Part shown: positions 7,214 through 7,947 of the stretch, in pieces | Position numbering within the stretch: the stretch's first letter is position 1 | Layout: the number at the start of each line of letters is the position of its first letter | Assembly (NCBI GenBank): GCA_946886995.1 | Contig: CAMPJU010000050.1 | Coordinates: 1 to 7,947 of the forward strand | Reading direction: 5' to 3' | Source: an uncultured Lysobacteraceae bacterium | GTDB lineage: Bacteria > Pseudomonadota > Gammaproteobacteria > Xanthomonadales > Xanthomonadaceae | DNA: 7,947 nt | Translations under genes and position numbers: made by a program | The notes under the pieces: model-generated | Told to the model about the DNA's origin: nothing | Databases searched by the model: none | The model's input: only the letters and a program-made list of their open reading frames with translations

Positions 7214-7947
7214 TCAGCCTGACGGCCGCATGTACGGAAAGAGCAGCACGTCCCGGATCGACGCCGAATCCGTGAGCAGCATCACCAGCCGGTCGATGCC
7301 GACGCCCAGGCCGCCGGTCGGTGGCAGCCCCACCTCGAGCGCGCGGATGTAGTCGGCGTCGTAGTGCATCGCCTCGTCGTCGCCGGTGTCCATGGCGGCG
7401 ACCTGGGCGCGGAAGCGCGCTGCCTGGTCCTCGGGGTCGTTGAGCTCGGAGAAGCCGTTGGCCAGCTCGCGCCCGCCCACGAACAGCTCGAAGCGGTCGG
7501 TGATGCCCGGCTCGGTGTCCGACTCGCGCGCCAGCGGCGAGACCTCGACCGGGTAGTGGGTGATGAAGGTCGGCTGCACCAGCCCGCCCTCGACGGTCTT
7601 CTCGAACACCTCCAGCAGCAGCTTGCCCCAGCCCTGCCCGTCCTTGACCGGGATGCCCAGGCGCCTGCAGTGCGCGGCGAGCGCGTCGCGGTCGCGGCAA
7701 TCGGCCACGGAGACATCCGGGTTGAGCTCGCGGACCGCCTCCTCGAGCTTCCAGCGGCGGAAGCGCGGGCCGAGGTCGATCCCGGCGCCTTCCCAGGTGA
7801 CGGCGGTGGTGCCGAGCACCTCCAGCGCGACGTCGCGGATCATGGCCTCGGTCAGGTCCATGACGTCCTCGTACGTCGCGTAGGCCTCGTACAGCTCGAG
7901 CATCGTGAACTCGGGGTTGTGCCGGGTCGACACGCCCTCGTTGCGGA
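7214..7947 (-). CDS. lysS: Lysyl-tRNA synthetase, C-terminal part
   Basis: This is the last 244 residues of class II lysyl-tRNA synthetase, which charges tRNA-Lys in the cytoplasm; the N-terminal OB-fold and motif 1 lie beyond the window. The fragment opens in motif 2, [19 protein letters not shown], close to E. coli [19 protein letters not shown]. It continues with [40 protein letters not shown] and GDDEAM, then motif 3, [18 protein letters not shown], with its ATP-binding arginine, and ends FPYMRPSG. The GTG at 7933 is an internal valine codon and not a start. lysS lies on the same strand upstream of rpfG, as in the Xanthomonas rpf locus, where lysS and prfB border the cluster. Identity is certain. 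Confidence 0.98.
   Translation of the reverse strand, partial: RNEGVSTRHNPEFTMLELYEAYATYEDVMDLTEAMIRDVALEVLGTTAVTWEGAGIDLGPRFRRWKLEEAVRELNPDVSVADCRDRDALAAHCRRLGIPVKDGQGWGKLLLEVFEKTVEGGLVQPTFITHYPVEVSPLARESDTEPGITDRFELFVGGRELANGFSELNDPEDQAARFRAQVAAMDTGDDEAMHYDADYIRALEVGLPPTGGLGVGIDRLVMLLTDSASIRDVLLFPYMRPSG

Noticed and set aside
7931..7933. GTG as a start for a short 239-residue protein
   Set aside because: The frame stays open to the window edge, and the preceding codons encode R-N-E-G of class II motif 2, so it is an internal valine of LysS.

Overview
The window carries the rpf (regulation of pathogenicity factors) quorum-sensing locus of a GC-rich gammaproteobacterium of the Xanthomonadaceae/Lysobacterales. 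Gene order and protein sequence both match the well-known Xanthomonas cluster: aconitase (rpfA/acnA), acyl-CoA ligase (rpfB), DSF synthase (rpfF), sensor hybrid kinase (rpfC), HD-GYP regulator (rpfG) and lysyl-tRNA synthetase (lysS). The strong third-position GC and the lack of rpfH fit a Lysobacter/Luteimonas-like genus or another relative of Xanthomonas. The sequence alone does not settle the genus.

Layout. Bases 1-474 (+) are the end of aconitase. A GC hairpin separates it from a convergent gene for a small lipoprotein with an apparent NTF2-like fold (523-990, -). A 106-bp divergent region with two inverted repeats leads into rpfB (1097-2776, +). A 178-bp spacer with a likely promoter precedes rpfF (2955-3833, +). 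A second GC hairpin lies between rpfF and the convergent rpfC. On the minus strand, lysS (partial, 7947-7214), rpfG (7122-6064) and rpfC (6058-3878) follow one another; rpfG and rpfC are 5 bases apart.

How it works, from knowledge of the family: RpfF makes the cis-2-unsaturated fatty-acid signal (DSF family) from acyl-ACP. RpfC senses it at the membrane and relays phosphate through its own receiver and HPt domains to RpfG. Phosphorylated RpfG degrades cyclic di-GMP. RpfB activates free fatty acids to CoA thioesters, which supports signal turnover and fatty-acid recycling.

The main surprise is an in-frame TAG at codon 38 of an otherwise full-length, motif-intact rpfB. It is either a sequencing error or a recent nonsense mutation that would be expected to affect DSF turnover. 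I found no mobile element, CRISPR array, tRNA or rRNA, and nothing that requires a wholly new system. The value of the window lies in the rpfB lesion, the compact rpfH-less layout and the structured control regions.
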